DNA from: Pseudomonadota bacterium
GTDB lineage: Bacteria; Pseudomonadota; Alphaproteobacteria; Rhizobiales; Beijerinckiaceae
Length of the DNA: 64,000 nucleotides
Reading direction: 5' to 3'
NCBI GenBank assembly: GCA_021813805.1
Contig: JAKAJL010000015.1
Span: 19,734-83,733, forward strand
Shown here: positions 49,446 through 59,610 of the stretch, piece after piece
Numbering within the stretch: position 1 is the stretch's first letter
How the letters are laid out: each line of letters opens with the position of its first letter
Made by a program: the position numbers and the translations under genes
Notes under the pieces: generated by a model
The model's database searches: none
What the model was told of the DNA's origin: nothing
Seen by the model: only the letters and a program-made list of their open reading frames with translations

Positions 49446-51248
49446 TCATTGCGGGAGAGCGAAGACCGTCAGCGCGCCGCCGAGCGAGGTGTATTTGCTC
49501 AGCGCGGCATAGCCGCCGACCGCGCCCAGACCGGCGTGCGGGTCGGTCAGGCCCGCCGCGAGGCCGATTCCGGCCCAGCCGCCGACGCCGGACAGCACCG
49601 CCACATATTGCCGGCCCTTGTGCATATAGGTCATCACATTGCCGATGATGCCGGAGGGGGTCTTGAACTTATACAGTTCCTTGCCCGTCTTGGCGTCCAC
49701 CGCCTTCAGATAGCCTTCCAGCGTGCCGTAGAAGACGACATCGCCGGCGGTCGCAAGAGCGCCGGACCAGACCGAGAACCGTTCGGGGTCCGACCAGACG
49801 ATCTTGCCCTTGGTGGCGTCCCAGGCGATGAAATTGCCCATGTCGGTTTGGCCGGGAGGCGGATACATCGACAGGATCGCGCCGACATAGGGCTGGCCCG
49901 GCGTATAGGTCACCCGGAACGGCTGGTAATCCATGCAGACATGATTGGTCGGCACGTAGAACAGGCCGGTCTTGGGCGAATAGGCCGAAGGCTGCTCGTC
50001 CTTGGAGCCGAGCGCCGCCGGGCAGACGCCCTGGGTGTTGACGTCCTCGCCATTGGCTTCGGTCGAATATTTCTTGACGCGGATCGGCCGGCCATAATCG
50101 GGGCTGTTCTTGTCCATGTTGATCCCGGTCGCCCAATTGACCGCCGGGTCAAATTTTTCGGCGACCAGGAGATCGCCGTTGGTGCGGTCGAGCGTATAGC
50201 CGAAACCATTGCGGTCGAAGTGGACCAGCAGCTTGCGCTCTTTGCCGTCGAACTTCTGATCGACCAGCTGCATTTCATTGACGCCGTCATAGTCCCATTC
50301 GTCGTGCGGCGTCATCTGATAGACCCATTTCGCCATGCCGGTGTCGGCATCGCGGGCGAAAATGGTCATCGACCATCTGTTGTCGCCCGGCCGCTGTTTC
50401 GGGTTCCAGGTCGAGGGGTTGCCCGAGCCGTAATAGACCATGTTCAACTCGGGGTCGTAGGAATACCAGCCCCAGGTGCAGCCGCCGCCCTGTTTCCACT
50501 GGTCGCCCTTCCAGGTTTTGAGGCTGGAATCCTTGCCGACCGGCTTGCCGAGCATGGTGGTCTTTTCGGGGTCGAACAGGATTTCGTCGTCTGGCCCTTC
50601 CGAATAGGCGCGCCAAATTCGCTTGCCGCTGTTCATGTCATAGGCGGTGACGTTGCAGCGGACGCCGAATTCACCGCCCGAATCGCCGACGAGGACCTCG
50701 TTCTTGACCGGCAGCGGAGCCATCGTGGCGGTCTCGCCGATCTTCGGATCGCCGTTGACCGCCGACCACAGCAGCTTGCCGGTCTTGGCGTCGAGCGCCA
50801 CCAACGTGGTGTCGGCCTGATCAAGGAAGATTTTGCCGTCGGCGTAAGACAGGCCGCGATTGACCGTGTCGCAACACATCACAGGAATGACGTCCGGATT
50901 CTGCTTGGGCTCGTATTTCCATAAGATCTGGCCGTTATTGTTGAGGTCGAGGGCATAAACAATGTTGGGGAAGGGCGTGTGGACATACATGATGTCGCCG
51001 ACCACCAGCGGCCCGCCTTCATGGCCGCGCAGAACGCCGGTCGAGAAGGTCCACACCGGTTGGAGCTTGCTCGCGTTCTTGTTGGTGATCTGGTCAAGCT
51101 TGGAATAGCGATTGCCGGCGTAATTCCCCGCCGGGATGACCCAGTCGGCGGGATTTTGCGTCAGTTTCGTGTCCGTATCCTGGGCGCTCGCCGGCCCCGC
51201 CAAGGCGAGCGAACTAACCGAGATCAGGGATGCCATCAATATTTTCAT
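49446..51248 (-). CDS. xoxF: Lanthanide-dependent methanol dehydrogenase XoxF
   Basis: 600 residues from ATG 51248 (GGAGGAAGCG). PQQ eight-bladed propeller in the periplasm; signal peptide ends near GPASAQ. Vicinal Cys125-Cys126 ([10 protein letters not shown]) forms the disulfide ring. Metal ligands by alignment memory: Glu193 (GGEFGVR), Asn277 (GSGNPSTW), Asp319 and Asp321 in [10 protein letters not shown]. The extra Asp two residues after the catalytic one is the lanthanide hallmark; calcium-type MxaF has Ala there. Oxidises methanol to formaldehyde (or formate in some XoxF). Confidence 0.97.
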   Translation of the reverse strand: MKILMASLISVSSLALAGPASAQDTDTKLTQNPADWVIPAGNYAGNRYSKLDQITNKNASKLQPVWTFSTGVLRGHEGGPLVVGDIMYVHTPFPNIVYALDLNNNGQILWKYEPKQNPDVIPVMCCDTVNRGLSYADGKIFLDQADTTLVALDAKTGKLLWSAVNGDPKIGETATMAPLPVKNEVLVGDSGGEFGVRCNVTAYDMNSGKRIWRAYSEGPDDEILFDPEKTTMLGKPVGKDSSLKTWKGDQWKQGGGCTWGWYSYDPELNMVYYGSGNPSTWNPKQRPGDNRWSMTIFARDADTGMAKWVYQMTPHDEWDYDGVNEMQLVDQKFDGKERKLLVHFDRNGFGYTLDRTNGDLLVAEKFDPAVNWATGINMDKNSPDYGRPIRVKKYSTEANGEDVNTQGVCPAALGSKDEQPSAYSPKTGLFYVPTNHVCMDYQPFRVTYTPGQPYVGAILSMYPPPGQTDMGNFIAWDATKGKIVWSDPERFSVWSGALATAGDVVFYGTLEGYLKAVDAKTGKELYKFKTPSGIIGNVMTYMHKGRQYVAVLSGVGGWAGIGLAAGLTDPHAGLGAVGGYAALSKYTSLGGALTVFALPQ

Positions 51249-51841
51249 CGCTTCCTCCGCTACGGTTCGGCCTTGAGTCATGCAATCGACGCCGGTTCGA
51301 CGCCGAATCAAAGACCGCGACCGATTGGAATTCGTCGCGCCCCGGGCGCAAGCGATGCAGTAACGCTACCGCATCAATGCGATGGGGACGCAACTTTTAT
51401 TGCAAGAAAAATGTAATGTTGGCTCCAGAAGACCACAATGGACACGACAAACGCCGACCGTTTATAAAGACCTTATTAAGACGATTATAAGCGCCGTTTT
51501 TTGGCGATGTTTTAGCAAAATGCGTCGCGCGCAATGCGTCACTCGACCATCGCTCGATTTGCGCCCCTATATTGAGTCCCCGTTCTTCGGCCTTGCTTCT
51601 GAACGGCGCTGGCTGGCCGCGGCCTTGATCTGATTCGTGAGAAAAGCCGCGAGGCGGCCGCCACCCGGATGCCGAGCCTCTTAATGTGACGTTCAAGTAA
51701 TGGGCGCCGTATTTTTAGGCACCCTGCATGGTGAGTGAGACAGTCGGCCATGCAGATATTGCCAAGCTTACTGTGCTAATGGACACTAAATCAAACACTA
51801 TTTTTGCGCTAGGACAATGATGGCGCCGCCATTTCGGTGTT
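51249..51841. promoter_or_regulatory. xoxF upstream region
   Basis: About 590 bases with lower GC. A dyad CGCAT-CA-ATGCG (51370-51381) lies about 125 bases before the xoxF start. AT-rich stretches at 51400-51420 and 51462-51490 could hold promoter elements. The short open frames here (83-99 codons) show no family features and are not called. Confidence 0.4.
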
Positions 51842-52117
51842 ATGCGCCGAACACTGGTTCGAGTATTTTCCGGAGTCGTCATGCCGCTCTTCACTGCTGT
51901 CGTGCTGGTCTGCCAGTTGTCGACGCCGACAACCGCCTGCGACGAAAACACCGCCATCGACGTGCTGTCCCGATCCGTGAAGTCGGAGTTGCAATGCACG
52001 TCCGGCTGGCGCGACGCCATCGCCGGCAGCGCCCTGGGGCAAAATCTTGACAACGGCTATTACGTCAAAACGCTTTGCCGACGGAACAAGAACGCCGCGC
52101 AATATGACGTCGAATAA
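51842..52117 (+). CDS. Small secreted protein of unknown function
   Basis: 91 residues from ATG 51842; ATG 51881 with GGAG upstream would give 78. A positively charged N-terminus and hydrophobic core (VMPLFTAVVLVCQLS) look like a signal peptide; the mature part has Cys in ACDENT, LQCTSG, TLCRRN. No recognised domain. It lies between xoxF and the formaldehyde dehydrogenase gene on the plus strand; reality depends on conservation. Confidence 0.5.
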   Translation: MRRTLVRVFSGVVMPLFTAVVLVCQLSTPTTACDENTAIDVLSRSVKSELQCTSGWRDAIAGSALGQNLDNGYYVKTLCRRNKNAAQYDVE

Positions 52118-52153
52118 ATCGGGACATTATACTGACCGGATCCAGCTCGGCAG

Positions 52154-52180
52154 GTTGCGTTGCAACAAATTCTGAGAATT
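52154..52180. promoter_or_regulatory. Tandem dyads upstream of adhC
   Basis: Two adjacent inverted repeats, GTTGC-GTT-GCAAC (52154-52166) and AATTCT-G-AGAATT (52168-52180), sit 85-111 bases before the formaldehyde dehydrogenase start. The position fits an operator for an inducible promoter; the regulator is unknown. Confidence 0.4.
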
Positions 52181-52264
52181 GCCTTATTGTCTGATTTGGC
52201 CGTTGCCCGTCCCGACGCTGACGCTATTTAATTGAGCGATCGTTCCCACAACGGAGCCGTCGCC

Positions 52265-53386
<1,122 letters not shown>

Positions 53387-53411
53387 TCGGGGCCTTGCGG
53401 CGCGGGGCCTC

Positions 53412-54089
53412 TCAATCCTTGAAGTCGCACAGGTTCGGCGGCGGCATGGGGCCCGTCTTCAGCCACAGCCTCACGCCTTCGGCGCCGGCGTGGCAAACGA
53501 GGTCGACTCCGGCGGGCAGCCGCATCCAGGACAGGCGTTCAAAGACTTCGCCTCCGTCCTGGAAAGCCCCCGCGACAACCAGAAGCTCCAGGCCTTGCGC
53601 GTTGGCGACGCGCATCGCCGCATGCGGCGGCCAGACGCCGATCCGGACCCGTTCTAGCGGGTGGTCATAAATGACCAAAAATTCCGCGCCGTCGTCGCCG
53701 TTTTCGCGACATCCTTCGCCCGGTTGGCGGACGATCCTTTCCTTGTCGTCCTTGCGGAACTGCCAAAGCTTGACGAACAGCACGCAGCCATTTTCCGAGC
53801 CGGGCGCGTGGCCGGTTCCCGGCGGATTGCGCAGGTAGGCGCCGGCCGGATAAGCGCCCTGCTCGTCGCGAAAGACGCCGTCGAGAACCAGAATCTCCTC
53901 GCCGCCAGGATGTTCATGCCGGGGGAAATGGCTATCCGCCGCGTAGCGCACGATGGAGGTGGCGCGCGCCTTCTCGTTCCCGACGCGATAGAGCATGCGG
54001 CGCTCCACGCCCGTGGCGGGGCTCGCCGTCCAATCCATGCGCGCCGCATGGACCACGGCGCGCCGCGAAAAATCGTCGTTCAGCCGCAT
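53412..54089 (-). CDS. ChrR-like double-cupin protein
   Basis: 225 residues from ATG 54089 (GGAGG eight bases upstream; frame open to 54185). First cupin has metal motif HFPRHEHPGGEEILVL and GTGHAPGSENG; a second, degraded cupin occupies residues ~145-215. ChrR-type cupins serve as zinc anti-sigma or sensor domains; no N-terminal anti-sigma part is present, so a dioxygenase-like or sensory role is possible. Convergent with adhC. Confidence 0.8.
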   Translation of the reverse strand: MRLNDDFSRRAVVHAARMDWTASPATGVERRMLYRVGNEKARATSIVRYAADSHFPRHEHPGGEEILVLDGVFRDEQGAYPAGAYLRNPPGTGHAPGSENGCVLFVKLWQFRKDDKERIVRQPGEGCRENGDDGAEFLVIYDHPLERVRIGVWPPHAAMRVANAQGLELLVVAGAFQDGGEVFERLSWMRLPAGVDLVCHAGAEGVRLWLKTGPMPPPNLCDFKD

Positions 54090-54397
54090 GGGAATCGCCT
54101 CCGCGCCTTGCGTCGAAACCAAATAAGCAGCGCGCCCCGATTCCAACAGGGGTCTAACCGCCGAATGTTCGAAACATTCCGCCAACCCGTTGGCGGGCGG
54201 GGACGGGCTCGCTTCGGCCTTTGAGGAAAATAAGGACGGCTTCGATCAGAAAAGCGTGAAAGGGCTCGATTTTGGGCGCCGGCGCCCAAACCTCGACAGG
54301 CACGGCGCCGGAGCTTCGCGCGAAGCGTTCCGTCGTAAGTCCGATTGCCGGGGAGGCGCGGGTTGCGCCGCGGAAATCATAAAGGGAGGAATTTGAA
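54090..54397. promoter_or_regulatory. Upstream region of the methanethiol oxidase gene
   Basis: 308 bases. The main feature is a perfect 20-base palindrome (54271-54290). A GGGAGGAATTTGAA ribosome binding site precedes the next gene. The first 96 bases could extend the cupin N-terminus. No ORF is supported. Confidence 0.5.
54271..54290. promoter_or_regulatory. Perfect 20-base palindrome
   Basis: Arms TTTGGGCGCC and GGCGCCCAAA without spacer, about 110 bases before the SBP56/methanethiol oxidase start. TCGA flanks both sides a few bases out. No T-run follows, so an operator is favoured over a terminator. Confidence 0.55.
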
Positions 54398-55804
54398 ATG
54401 ACCGTCCGACCCGATCCCACCTTTTACGCCTCGCCGGCCCTCGCCATCCAGGCCCCGCCGGAGACCCTGGCCTATACGCTCATGCTCAGCCCGGACGCGT
54501 CGAAGCCGGACGGTCTGGCGGTGGTTGATTTGAATCCCGCCTCGCCGAGTTACGGCAAGATCGTGCACTCCCTGTTCATGCCCTATCGCGGCGACGAGTT
54601 TCATCATTTCGGATGGAACGCCTGTTCCTCGGCTCTGTCGCCGATGAACGGCCATCCGTTCCGTGAACGTCGCTATCTCATCATTCCCGGCATCAGGTCG
54701 TCGCGCATTTATGTGGTGGACGTCAAGGGCGGCCCCACGGCGGCGAAGATTCACAAGATCGTCGAGCCGGAGGAGGTCTTCGCCAAGACCGGCTATTCGC
54801 GGCCGCACACCATCCATTGCGGGCCGGACGGCATCTATGTCTCGACGCTCGGAGGCGGCGGCAAGGACGGCGCCGCGAGCCCGCCCGGCATTTTCATCAT
54901 GGACTGCGACACTTTCGATATTGTTGGGCGCTATGAGATCGATCGCGGCGACCAGGACAAGCAATATGATTTCTGGTGGAACCTGCCGCGCGATTACATG
55001 GTCAGTTCGGAATGGGCTCTGCCGCCCCAGTTCGAGAACGGGATCGTTCCGGCGGACCTGCTGAGCAACAAATACGGGCACAAGCTGCATTTCTGGGATC
55101 TGCGCGGGCGCAGGAACGTCCAGACCATCGATCTCGGCGCCAATCACCAGATGGCGCTGGAAGTGCGCCCCGCCCACGATCCGGTGAAGGAATATGGTTT
55201 TTGTGGCGTGGTGGTGGACACGACCAATCTCGAAGGCTCGATCTGGACGTGGTGGCGGGACAAGGACGGCAAGTTCCGCGCCCGCAAGACCGCGACGATT
55301 CCGCCGGAGTCGGCCGACCCCGCTCTTCTGCCCGATCTTCTCAAAGGCTTCGGCGCGGTTCCGCCGCTCGTCACCGACATCGATCTGAGCCTCGACGACA
55401 AATATCTCTATGTCTCCTGCTGGGGCACGGGCGAACTGCGCCAATATGACGTCAGCGACCCGATGGCTCCGAAACTCGCCGGCTCCGTTCATATCGGCGG
55501 CATCGCTCGCCGGACCGATCATCCCGGCGGAAGGCCGTTCAGGGGCGGGCCGCAGATGATCGAGATCAGCCGCAACGGCCGGCATGTCTATTGGACCAAC
55601 TCGCTCTACTCGACCTGGGACGACCAGTTCTATCCAGACGGCGTGCCGGCGGCGATGGTCAAGGCCGATGTCGGAGCGAACGGCGAACTGACGCTCGACA
55701 AGGATTTTTACGTCGAGTTCCCGGAGGGCTACCGCTCGCACCAGATCAGGCTCGAAGGCGGCGATTGCTCCACCGACAGCTTCTGCTATCCGTCGGCGCG
55801 CTGA
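54398..55804 (+). CDS. mtoX: Selenium-binding protein / methanethiol oxidase homologue
   Basis: 468 residues, SBP56 family. Bacterial members oxidise methanethiol to formaldehyde, H2S and H2O2 using copper. His-rich motifs DEFHHFGWN and HTIHCGPDG and the seven-bladed propeller repeats are present. Unlike the Hyphomicrobium enzyme, there is no signal peptide (MTVRPDPTFYASPALAI), so a cytoplasmic location is predicted. Symbol is by homology; activity toward methanethiol is not proven. Next to adhC, which could remove formaldehyde. Confidence 0.85.
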   Translation: MTVRPDPTFYASPALAIQAPPETLAYTLMLSPDASKPDGLAVVDLNPASPSYGKIVHSLFMPYRGDEFHHFGWNACSSALSPMNGHPFRERRYLIIPGIRSSRIYVVDVKGGPTAAKIHKIVEPEEVFAKTGYSRPHTIHCGPDGIYVSTLGGGGKDGAASPPGIFIMDCDTFDIVGRYEIDRGDQDKQYDFWWNLPRDYMVSSEWALPPQFENGIVPADLLSNKYGHKLHFWDLRGRRNVQTIDLGANHQMALEVRPAHDPVKEYGFCGVVVDTTNLEGSIWTWWRDKDGKFRARKTATIPPESADPALLPDLLKGFGAVPPLVTDIDLSLDDKYLYVSCWGTGELRQYDVSDPMAPKLAGSVHIGGIARRTDHPGGRPFRGGPQMIEISRNGRHVYWTNSLYSTWDDQFYPDGVPAAMVKADVGANGELTLDKDFYVEFPEGYRSHQIRLEGGDCSTDSFCYPSAR

Positions 55805-55807
55805 AAA

Positions 55808-56464
55808 ATGTCGTCGTGGCATTCGACGGCGGCCCTGTGGGCGGCCGTCGTCCTTTCCGGCCTCTATCACGGAGCCAATCCGGGCATGGGCTGGCCGCTC
55901 GCGGTTTCCGCCGCCCTGATGGAGCGGCGGCGCGACGCCTTGCCAAAGGCCATCGCCGCGCTTGGGGCCGGCCATTTCCTCGCCATGCTGGCGATCCTCC
56001 TGCCCTTCTCGATGATGACGGCGCTGCTCATCTGGGAGCGGCCGATACGCCTCGCCGCCGGCGCTCTGGTCATCGCGCTGGGGAGTTTCCTGCTGGCCTA
56101 TCGCCGCCATCCGCGCTTTCTGACTCGCGTGCCGCCGCATCGTCTGGCTTTCTGGTCTTTCCTGGTCGCCATGGCCCATGGCGCCGCGCTGATGCTGGTT
56201 CCGATCTATTTGGGCCTTTGCGCCGCCGGCGCGGGCGCCGGCCATGCGGCGATGGCCGAACTGATGCGCGCGAATTCCATTCAGGCGGTGCTGGTGGCGG
56301 CGCTGCATACTTTCGCCATGGTGACGGCGGGCGGACTCGCGGCGCTTTGCGTCTATAGCTGGTTCGGGCTCAAGGCGCTGTCGGCAGGCTGGTTCAATCT
56401 CGATCTCGCCTGGGCTTTGAGCCTCATCGTCGTTGGCGGCCTGGCGATCGGGCTCGCCGCCTGA
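55808..56464 (+). CDS. Multi-pass membrane protein linked to mtoX
   Basis: 218 residues, about six membrane helices. Conserved-looking HGANPGMGW near residue 21, a Gly-His pair in GAGHFLAM and a second His in AHGAALMLV, spaced like metal- or anion-transporting small permeases (HupE/TauE/NiCoT-like), but no family is certain. Three bases after mtoX, so co-expressed. It could import copper or export sulfide or sulfur for the oxidase; this is inference. Confidence 0.75.
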   Translation: MSSWHSTAALWAAVVLSGLYHGANPGMGWPLAVSAALMERRRDALPKAIAALGAGHFLAMLAILLPFSMMTALLIWERPIRLAAGALVIALGSFLLAYRRHPRFLTRVPPHRLAFWSFLVAMAHGAALMLVPIYLGLCAAGAGAGHAAMAELMRANSIQAVLVAALHTFAMVTAGGLAALCVYSWFGLKALSAGWFNLDLAWALSLIVVGGLAIGLAA

Positions 56465-56920
56465 AAAGGCGGACGGCGCCCGGCCGACGAGTTTGCGGGC
56501 GCGGCGCGCATCCGCAAAGCGCCGTCAAGTGACAGTGCGGGCCGCAGGCCACGCAGTTCAAGAAATATGGGTCTCGCCCTCAATATTGGCGGCGGCGCCT
56601 TGGCCGTGGCGCCAATCGGCATTCTTATGGTTCTCTTATTTTAAAATTTCATTTTCCGCCCAGCTTGTTCGCAACTTTATCGAGGCGAAGACGTTTGAAT
56701 AAGGTCCGGCTCAAGCGCCTGTTCTGAACGGCGAAAAGGAGCAAATGGAGATTTCGCCGGCCAAACGGGCCGTGACGAGACCGGACAACGAAAGCTTGCG
56801 CCACAACATTTCGGTTTATCCGCGATCCGCCGCTCTTGGGGGGGGCGCAAAACGGCCCCTCCGGCGGTCGCGCGTTCGCCAGGAAGGCATATCGCATAAC
56901 GATATCAAGGAGATGTTCGG
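56465..56920. promoter_or_regulatory. Region between the mtoX operon and the caa3 oxidase operon
   Basis: 456 bases. A stem ATTGGCG/CGCCAAT (56585-56591, 56610-56616) followed by T-rich sequence may end the mtoX operon. An ATG at 56745 with AAGGAG seven bases ahead opens a frame that overlaps coxB out of frame; a short leader peptide cannot be excluded. A G8 run is at 56836-56843. The coxB Shine-Dalgarno is AAGGAG at 56909-56914. Confidence 0.5.
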
Positions 56921-57997
56921 ATGGCGAGAACCGCTATCGCCCCGGAGGAAGCGCTCCAGTTCAATATTCCTTATGGAGTCACGGCCGACAGCCATCTCGC
57001 CTGGAACATGCATATGCTGGTTCTGGCGATTGTCACGGCGATCGGCGCGGGCGTGTTTGCGGTCATTCTGTGGTCGCTCGTCCGTCATCGCCGTTCGCGA
57101 AAGCCGGAAGCGGCGAGATTTTCCGGCTCGTTCTGGGTGGAAATTGTCTGGACCGTGGCCCCGGTGCTGATTCTGATTGGCATAGCCATTCCCGCCACCA
57201 GGGTCTTGCTGATCGAAAACGCCCACACCAACCCGAAAGTCACGGTGGAAATCCGCGGTTCGCAGTGGAAATGGCATTACAGCTACGTCGGGTTGGGAAT
57301 CAATTTTTTCAGCAATCTCGCCGCCGACAGCCGCGGCGACGTGAATCCCTCCACGGTGGCTTTTTACCTGCGTGACGTCGATCATCCTTTGATCCTGCCG
57401 GCGCGTGAAGACGTGCAGCTCCTCATCACATCCGACGACGTCATTCACTCTTGGTGGGTCCCCGAATTGGGTTTCAAGCGCGACGTCATTCCCGGCTATA
57501 TCAATCGGGTGGATATCAACATCGATCAGCCGGGCGTCTATCGCGGCCAATGCGCCAGCCTGTGCGGCGCCGGCCACGCCTTCATGCCGATCGTGGTGCG
57601 TGCGCTCGCGCCGGATCAGTTCCAGGCCTGGGTCAAGGATCAGCAGGCGACCGCTGTCGCGCAAAAAAACAAGGCCGCGGCGCCCTGGACGAAAGATCTG
57701 GCCATGGCCGCCGGCGCCGAGGTCTATGGCTCCATTTGCGCCGCCTGTCACCAGCCCGACGGCAAGGGCGTCCCGGGCGCCTTTCCCGCGCTCGACGGCA
57801 GCCCGGTGGTCAACGGCCCGCTGGCGGCGCATCTGAAGATCGTCGTTCACGGCAGCACGCGCAACCCGGCCATGGCGGCCTGGGGCAAGCAACTGGACAA
57901 CCGCCAGATCGCCGGCGTGATCACCTATGAACGCAACTCGTGGGGCAACCACACCGGGACCCTGGTCACTCCGGAGCAAGTGGAGACGGCGCGATGA
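56921..57997 (+). CDS. coxB: Cytochrome c oxidase subunit II with fused cytochrome c (caa3 type)
   Basis: 358 residues. Two N-terminal helices, CuA domain with HSWWVPELGFK and GQCASLCGAGHAFM (two Cys, His, Met ligands; the usual Glu position is Ser), then a C-terminal cytochrome c domain with heme motif CAACH near residue 270. Such caa3 subunits take electrons directly from a soluble or fused cytochrome. ATGA overlap with ctaD. Confidence 0.94.
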   Translation: MARTAIAPEEALQFNIPYGVTADSHLAWNMHMLVLAIVTAIGAGVFAVILWSLVRHRRSRKPEAARFSGSFWVEIVWTVAPVLILIGIAIPATRVLLIENAHTNPKVTVEIRGSQWKWHYSYVGLGINFFSNLAADSRGDVNPSTVAFYLRDVDHPLILPAREDVQLLITSDDVIHSWWVPELGFKRDVIPGYINRVDINIDQPGVYRGQCASLCGAGHAFMPIVVRALAPDQFQAWVKDQQATAVAQKNKAAAPWTKDLAMAAGAEVYGSICAACHQPDGKGVPGAFPALDGSPVVNGPLAAHLKIVVHGSTRNPAMAAWGKQLDNRQIAGVITYERNSWGNHTGTLVTPEQVETAR

Positions 57998-59610
57998 CGA
58001 CAGACGCTCTTCACCCTTCCGCCTCGGGGGCGGGCCCCGTCTGGCGTGGATGGCGGCGCTGGCTGTTCACCACAAGCCACAAGGACATCGGCACGCTCTA
58101 TCTGACTTTCAGCCTAATCATGTTCTTCGCCGGGGGAATCCTCGCCGAGCTGATACGGGCGCAACTGATCCAGCCGGGCATGCGGCTGGTCGAACCCAAC
58201 ACCTTCAATTCCCTGGTCAGCGAACATGGCCTGACCATGATTTTCCTCGCGATCATGCCGGCGCTGGTGGGGCTCGCCAACTGGCAGATCCCGCTGATGA
58301 TCGGCGCGCCGGACATGGCCCTGCCGAGGGTGAACAACTGGAGTTTCTGGCTGCTGCCCTTCGCCGCCATCCTGCTGTGGTCGGGTTTTCTGATGGCGGG
58401 CGGCGCGCCCGACGCGGGCTGGACCTTTTATGCCCCCTTGTCCACGAAATACGGGCCGCCGTCGATAGACTTCATGATCTTCGCCATTCACCTGATGGGC
58501 ATATCGTCGGTGATGGGGGCGCTCAACATCATCGTCACCATCATCAATCTGCGCGCGCCGTCGATGCGGATGATGGACATGCCCCTGTTCGTGTGGTCGT
58601 GGCTGATCACAGCTTTCCTGCTTCTGCTGGCCATGCCGATTCTGGCCGGCGTGGTGACGATGGTTCTCGCCGACAGGCATTTCGGCACCAGCTTCTTCAA
58701 CGCCGCCGGCGGCGGCGACCCGGTGCTGTTCCAGCACCTGTTCTGGTTCTTCGGCCACCCCGAGGTCTACATCATGATCCTGCCGGTGTTCGGCGTGATC
58801 TCGGAAATCCTGCCGACCTTCAGCCGCAAGCCTTTGTTCGGCCGCGTCTCGATGATCTACGCCATCGCGGCGATCGCCTTGCTGTCGGTCATCGTCTGGG
58901 CGCACCATATGTTCGCTGTCGGCCTTCCGGTGACGGCGCAGTTGTTCTTCATGTATTCGACCATGCTGATCTCGGTGCCCACCGGCGTCAAAGTCTTCAA
59001 CTGGACGGCGACCATGTGGCGGGGATCGCTGACCTTCGAGACGCCGATGCTGTTCGCGCTCGGCTTCCTGTTCCTGTTCACGATCGGCGGCCTGTCGGGA
59101 CTGATGCTGGCCGACGTGCCGGCCGACTACCAATATACGCGCAGCTATTTCGTGGTCGCCCATCTGCACTATGTGCTGGTCACTGGCTCGCTGTTCGGCA
59201 TCATCGCCGCCGTCTATTACTGGCTGCCCAAATGGACCGGCCATCGCATCGACGAGCGGATCGGGCGCTGGCATTTCTGGCTTTCGCTGGTGTCGTCCAA
59301 TCTCCTGTTCTTCCCGATGCATTTCGCCGGCCTGTCGGGCATGCCGCGCCGGGTGGCCGATTACGCGCCCCAGTTCGCGCCCTTCAATCTCGCCTCTTCC
59401 ATCGGCGCCTTCATTTTCGGCGCCTCCCAGCTCCTGTTCGTCTGGGCGGTGATCAAGGCCATCCGCGGCGGCGAGCCGGCGGGAGACCGTCCTTGGGAGG
59501 GCGCGCGCGGGCTGGAATGGACCCTGCCTTCGCCGCCCCCCGCCCACACATTCGCCACGCCGCCCTCGCCGGAGGTCGTGCGCGCGGAAGGACCGCATGG
59601 CTATGACTGA
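57994..59610 (+). CDS. ctaD: Cytochrome c oxidase subunit I
   Basis: 538 residues from ATG 57994. Twelve helices; heme a/a3-CuB ligands in EHGLTMIF, WFFGHPEVYIMIL (including the cross-linked His-Tyr and proton-channel Glu), AHHMF and VAHLHYVLV. Aerobic terminal oxidase reducing oxygen and pumping protons. Fourteen-base overlap with ctaE. Confidence 0.96.
   Translation: MTTDALHPSASGAGPVWRGWRRWLFTTSHKDIGTLYLTFSLIMFFAGGILAELIRAQLIQPGMRLVEPNTFNSLVSEHGLTMIFLAIMPALVGLANWQIPLMIGAPDMALPRVNNWSFWLLPFAAILLWSGFLMAGGAPDAGWTFYAPLSTKYGPPSIDFMIFAIHLMGISSVMGALNIIVTIINLRAPSMRMMDMPLFVWSWLITAFLLLLAMPILAGVVTMVLADRHFGTSFFNAAGGGDPVLFQHLFWFFGHPEVYIMILPVFGVISEILPTFSRKPLFGRVSMIYAIAAIALLSVIVWAHHMFAVGLPVTAQLFFMYSTMLISVPTGVKVFNWTATMWRGSLTFETPMLFALGFLFLFTIGGLSGLMLADVPADYQYTRSYFVVAHLHYVLVTGSLFGIIAAVYYWLPKWTGHRIDERIGRWHFWLSLVSSNLLFFPMHFAGLSGMPRRVADYAPQFAPFNLASSIGAFIFGASQLLFVWAVIKAIRGGEPAGDRPWEGARGLEWTLPSPPPAHTFATPPSPEVVRAEGPHGYD

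Noticed and set aside
51230..51696. Short open frames in the xoxF upstream region
   Set aside because: No ribosome binding site, signal peptide or family similarity; overlapping frames on both strands.
54377..56308. 643-codon open frame antisense to mtoX
   Set aside because: Antisense shadow; the sense strand carries the SBP56 family protein.
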